DNA of 64,000 bases from Candidatus Melainabacteria bacterium (GTDB lineage: Bacteria; Cyanobacteriota; Vampirovibrionia; Obscuribacterales; Obscuribacteraceae): positions 620,001-684,000 of the forward strand of contig JAFKGK010000003.1 in assembly GCA_017307165.1 (NCBI GenBank), in the 5' to 3' direction. The notes under the pieces are model-generated. The model had not been told where the DNA came from and made no database searches. It saw only the letters and a list, made by a program, of their open reading frames with translations. Below, one piece after another: positions 62,467 to 64,000 of this stretch. Positions within the stretch are counted from its first letter, which is position 1. Each line of letters opens with the position of its first letter. The position numbers were made by a program, and so were the translations under genes.

Positions 62467-63953
62467 ATCAGAGTCCAAGACCTGGCAAAGCAAGTTTTGC
62501 CATCATAGGTGGTGGTATCAGCGGTTTGAGTGCGGCATTTTATCTACACAAGCACTTGTCCCAAACGAGCAAAGACGATTTTGAAATAAGCGTTTTTGAG
62601 GCAAGCCATCGTTTTGGCGGTGTCATCGAGACACTCGAGGCCAAGGGTTGCACCATCGAGTCTGGCCCTGATTCTTTTATAACAAATAAGCCAGGCCTGC
62701 TCGATTTGGCGTCGGATCTCGCCATCTCCGATCAAATCATTTCTACTAATAAAGACGGCCGAGGAGCCTACGTTTTGGCAAAGGGACGACTCAACAAATT
62801 ACCTGATGGTTTTGTCATGCTTGCTCCTTCCAAATTGCTGCCTTTTTGCCTTTCAGCTCCACTGTCCCTGTCCGGCAAGTTGAGAGCAATGCTCGATCTC
62901 TTTTTGCCTGCACGCAAAAGCAAACAAGACGAGAGTCTTGCCTCATTCGTTCGCAGGAGATTTGGTGTCGAGGTCTTGCAAAAACTGGCTCAGCCTCTTG
63001 TGGCCGGGATCTATGTAGGTGATGCTGAAAAATTGTCGGCGGCCTGTGTGGCCGAGAGATTTGTGCAAATCGAAAGCACTAAAGGTAGTGTCATAAGAGG
63101 TTTGATGTCGCAGGTCGCCAAGTCATCCAGAGACTCGGGTAGCGGAGCTCGATATGGCCTTTTTGCCTCCTTTAAAAATGGTATACAGACTGTAGTCGAT
63201 GCTCTCATCAGCAGTCTGGCAGCGTCTGGTGTCAACTTGCGCAAAAATTGCGAAGTGCATTCTGTAAGAACGCTTAATGGAGGTACCAGTACCAAAAAAA
63301 TAGCAGTGCAGCTGGATGATCGTACTGTCGCCTTTGACGGGGTGATACTTGCTACACCGGCGCGCGTCACTGCTCGTTTGCTCGGCAATGGTGAGGCCAT
63401 CTCAGCTTCTCTCGACAAAATACCTGCTGCTTCGAGTGCAGTAGCCAATTTTGTCTTTGATAAATCAGAGTTTGCCTTTGAGCCAGACGGTTTTGGCGTG
63501 GTCATACCAGAGACCGAGATTGCAAGTCGTGGCTATGCGGCTATTGCTATATCATTTGCTTCCAAAAAATTTGCCGGGCGTGCCCCGCAAGATCTCGTAG
63601 TCGTGCGGGTCTTTTTGGGTGGAGTCAAAATGGAAAATCTATTGGCAGAGAGCGACGAGAGGCTCTTGGAACGGGCCCAAGCCGATTTGTCTAAACTGCT
63701 GGGAGCTGGTAAACCACTGTACAGCCGCGTCCATCGCTGGCATCAGGCAATGCCGCAATATCTCGTTGGACACAAGGATGTGGTTGCCGATGTCAGCTCG
63801 CATTTGCCCACAGGAGTCTTGCTTGCTGGAGCCAGCTACCATGGAGTCGGCTTGCCTGATTGTGTCGCCACCGCCAAAAGTGCAGCCCTTCAGCTTATCG
63901 ATCACTACAATACGTCTCTTGCGGACTCTCAGCGTGCAGCTGTGCTACATTAG
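62463..63953 (+). CDS. hemG: Protoporphyrinogen oxidase (HemG/HemY type)
   Basis: 496 aa FAD enzyme. N-terminal dinucleotide motif FAIIGGGISGLSAAFYL, FEASHRFGGVIETLEAKGCTIESGPDSF, FASFKNGIQTVVDALISSLA and the C-terminal GVLLAGASYHGVGLPDCVATAKSAA. Oxygen-dependent HemY-type enzyme that makes protoporphyrin IX. It couples to hemE by a 4-bp ATGA overlap and makes aerobic heme synthesis likely. hemH or a copro-branch enzyme may follow the window edge. Confidence 0.95.
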   Translation: MNQSPRPGKASFAIIGGGISGLSAAFYLHKHLSQTSKDDFEISVFEASHRFGGVIETLEAKGCTIESGPDSFITNKPGLLDLASDLAISDQIISTNKDGRGAYVLAKGRLNKLPDGFVMLAPSKLLPFCLSAPLSLSGKLRAMLDLFLPARKSKQDESLASFVRRRFGVEVLQKLAQPLVAGIYVGDAEKLSAACVAERFVQIESTKGSVIRGLMSQVAKSSRDSGSGARYGLFASFKNGIQTVVDALISSLAASGVNLRKNCEVHSVRTLNGGTSTKKIAVQLDDRTVAFDGVILATPARVTARLLGNGEAISASLDKIPAASSAVANFVFDKSEFAFEPDGFGVVIPETEIASRGYAAIAISFASKKFAGRAPQDLVVVRVFLGGVKMENLLAESDERLLERAQADLSKLLGAGKPLYSRVHRWHQAMPQYLVGHKDVVADVSSHLPTGVLLAGASYHGVGLPDCVATAKSAALQLIDHYNTSLADSQRAAVLH

Positions 63954-63980
63954 AGACTGGTATCCAGGCGGGTCTTAAAA

Positions 63981-64000
63981 ATGTCATCACATTTGCCAGA
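63981..64000 (+). CDS. Possible start of the next gene, cut by the window edge
   Basis: ATG at 63981, 27 bases after hemG, with GCGGG ten bases upstream; six codons are visible (MSSHLP). Too short to judge. Confidence 0.25.

Overview
The window is a dense, roughly 48-50% GC bacterial chromosome segment with no rRNA operon, insertion sequence, prophage or CRISPR array. The gene set points to a Gram-negative-type heterotroph: TatC, an AsmA-like envelope protein, a lipoprotein, HtrA, an HtrA-type periplasm, an electron-transfer-flavoprotein respiratory entry and fatty-acyl activation. The long, cyanobacterial/plant-type IspH, many TPR proteins, GAF/LuxR signalling and lack of any photosynthesis gene make a non-photosynthetic relative of Cyanobacteria (Vampirovibrionia/Melainabacteria, Obscuribacterales-like) my best guess. 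That placement is inference, not something the sequence proves.

Layout. 1-2304 (minus) is the N-terminal 768 codons of a membrane sensor (extracytoplasmic region, HAMP, two GAF domains) that runs off the left edge. 2447-9219 (minus) is one long translation/secretion cluster, read in transcription order: rpsF-ssb-rpsR-tRNA-Leu(CAG)-infC-rpmI-rplT-SpoU methyltransferase-tatC-M50-like membrane protease-TPR and a protease-dead paralogue of it. 9383-20309 holds a secreted protein, a HTH/zinc-ribbon/charged-repeat protein, an alpha/beta hydrolase coupled to a XerD-type recombinase, a 1395-aa AsmA-like protein and a receiver-GAF-LuxR regulator. 20315-20566 looks like an unannotated structured small RNA with its own promoter and terminator. 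21168-27821 has a ferredoxin, a DUF374 acyltransferase, rpsO, pnp, a TPR protein overlapping pnp, HU, rsfS and a beta-propeller protein; the HU-rsfS gap is unusually rich in repeats.

27838-43461 is metabolic: long-chain acyl-CoA synthetase, a lipase-like hydrolase, a TPR/small-membrane-protein operon, etfB-etfA-ETF:quinone oxidoreductase (fused to a ferredoxin tail with eight cysteines), a DUF885 peptidase with a thioredoxin-like partner, and the threonine-to-glycine pair tdh-kbl. Together acyl-CoA activation, ETF and ETF-QO suggest aerobic beta-oxidation feeding the quinone pool. 43479-59981 is lineage-specific accessory material: a lipoprotein, a 752-aa protein of unknown function with an Sm-like small partner, an operon of caspase-TPR/GT-C-like membrane protein/UPF0158, a YkgJ-HtrA pair, and a two-gene operon of a 947-aa protein with a degenerate nuclease-like C-terminus and a receiver-like, membrane-anchored protein bearing four copies of a WGDLDxIPTP motif. 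60139-63953 is an ispH-hemE-hemG operon (isoprenoid and late heme synthesis).

The strongest candidates for undescribed biology are the small RNA at 20350-20566, the WGDLDxIPTP repeat protein with its partner, the live/dead M50 pair, the repeat-rich HU/rsfS intergenic region and the caspase-TPR operon. Several genes (xerD, the 30891 hydrolase, the 9383 gene) have -10 boxes so close to the start codon that their mRNAs may be leaderless.
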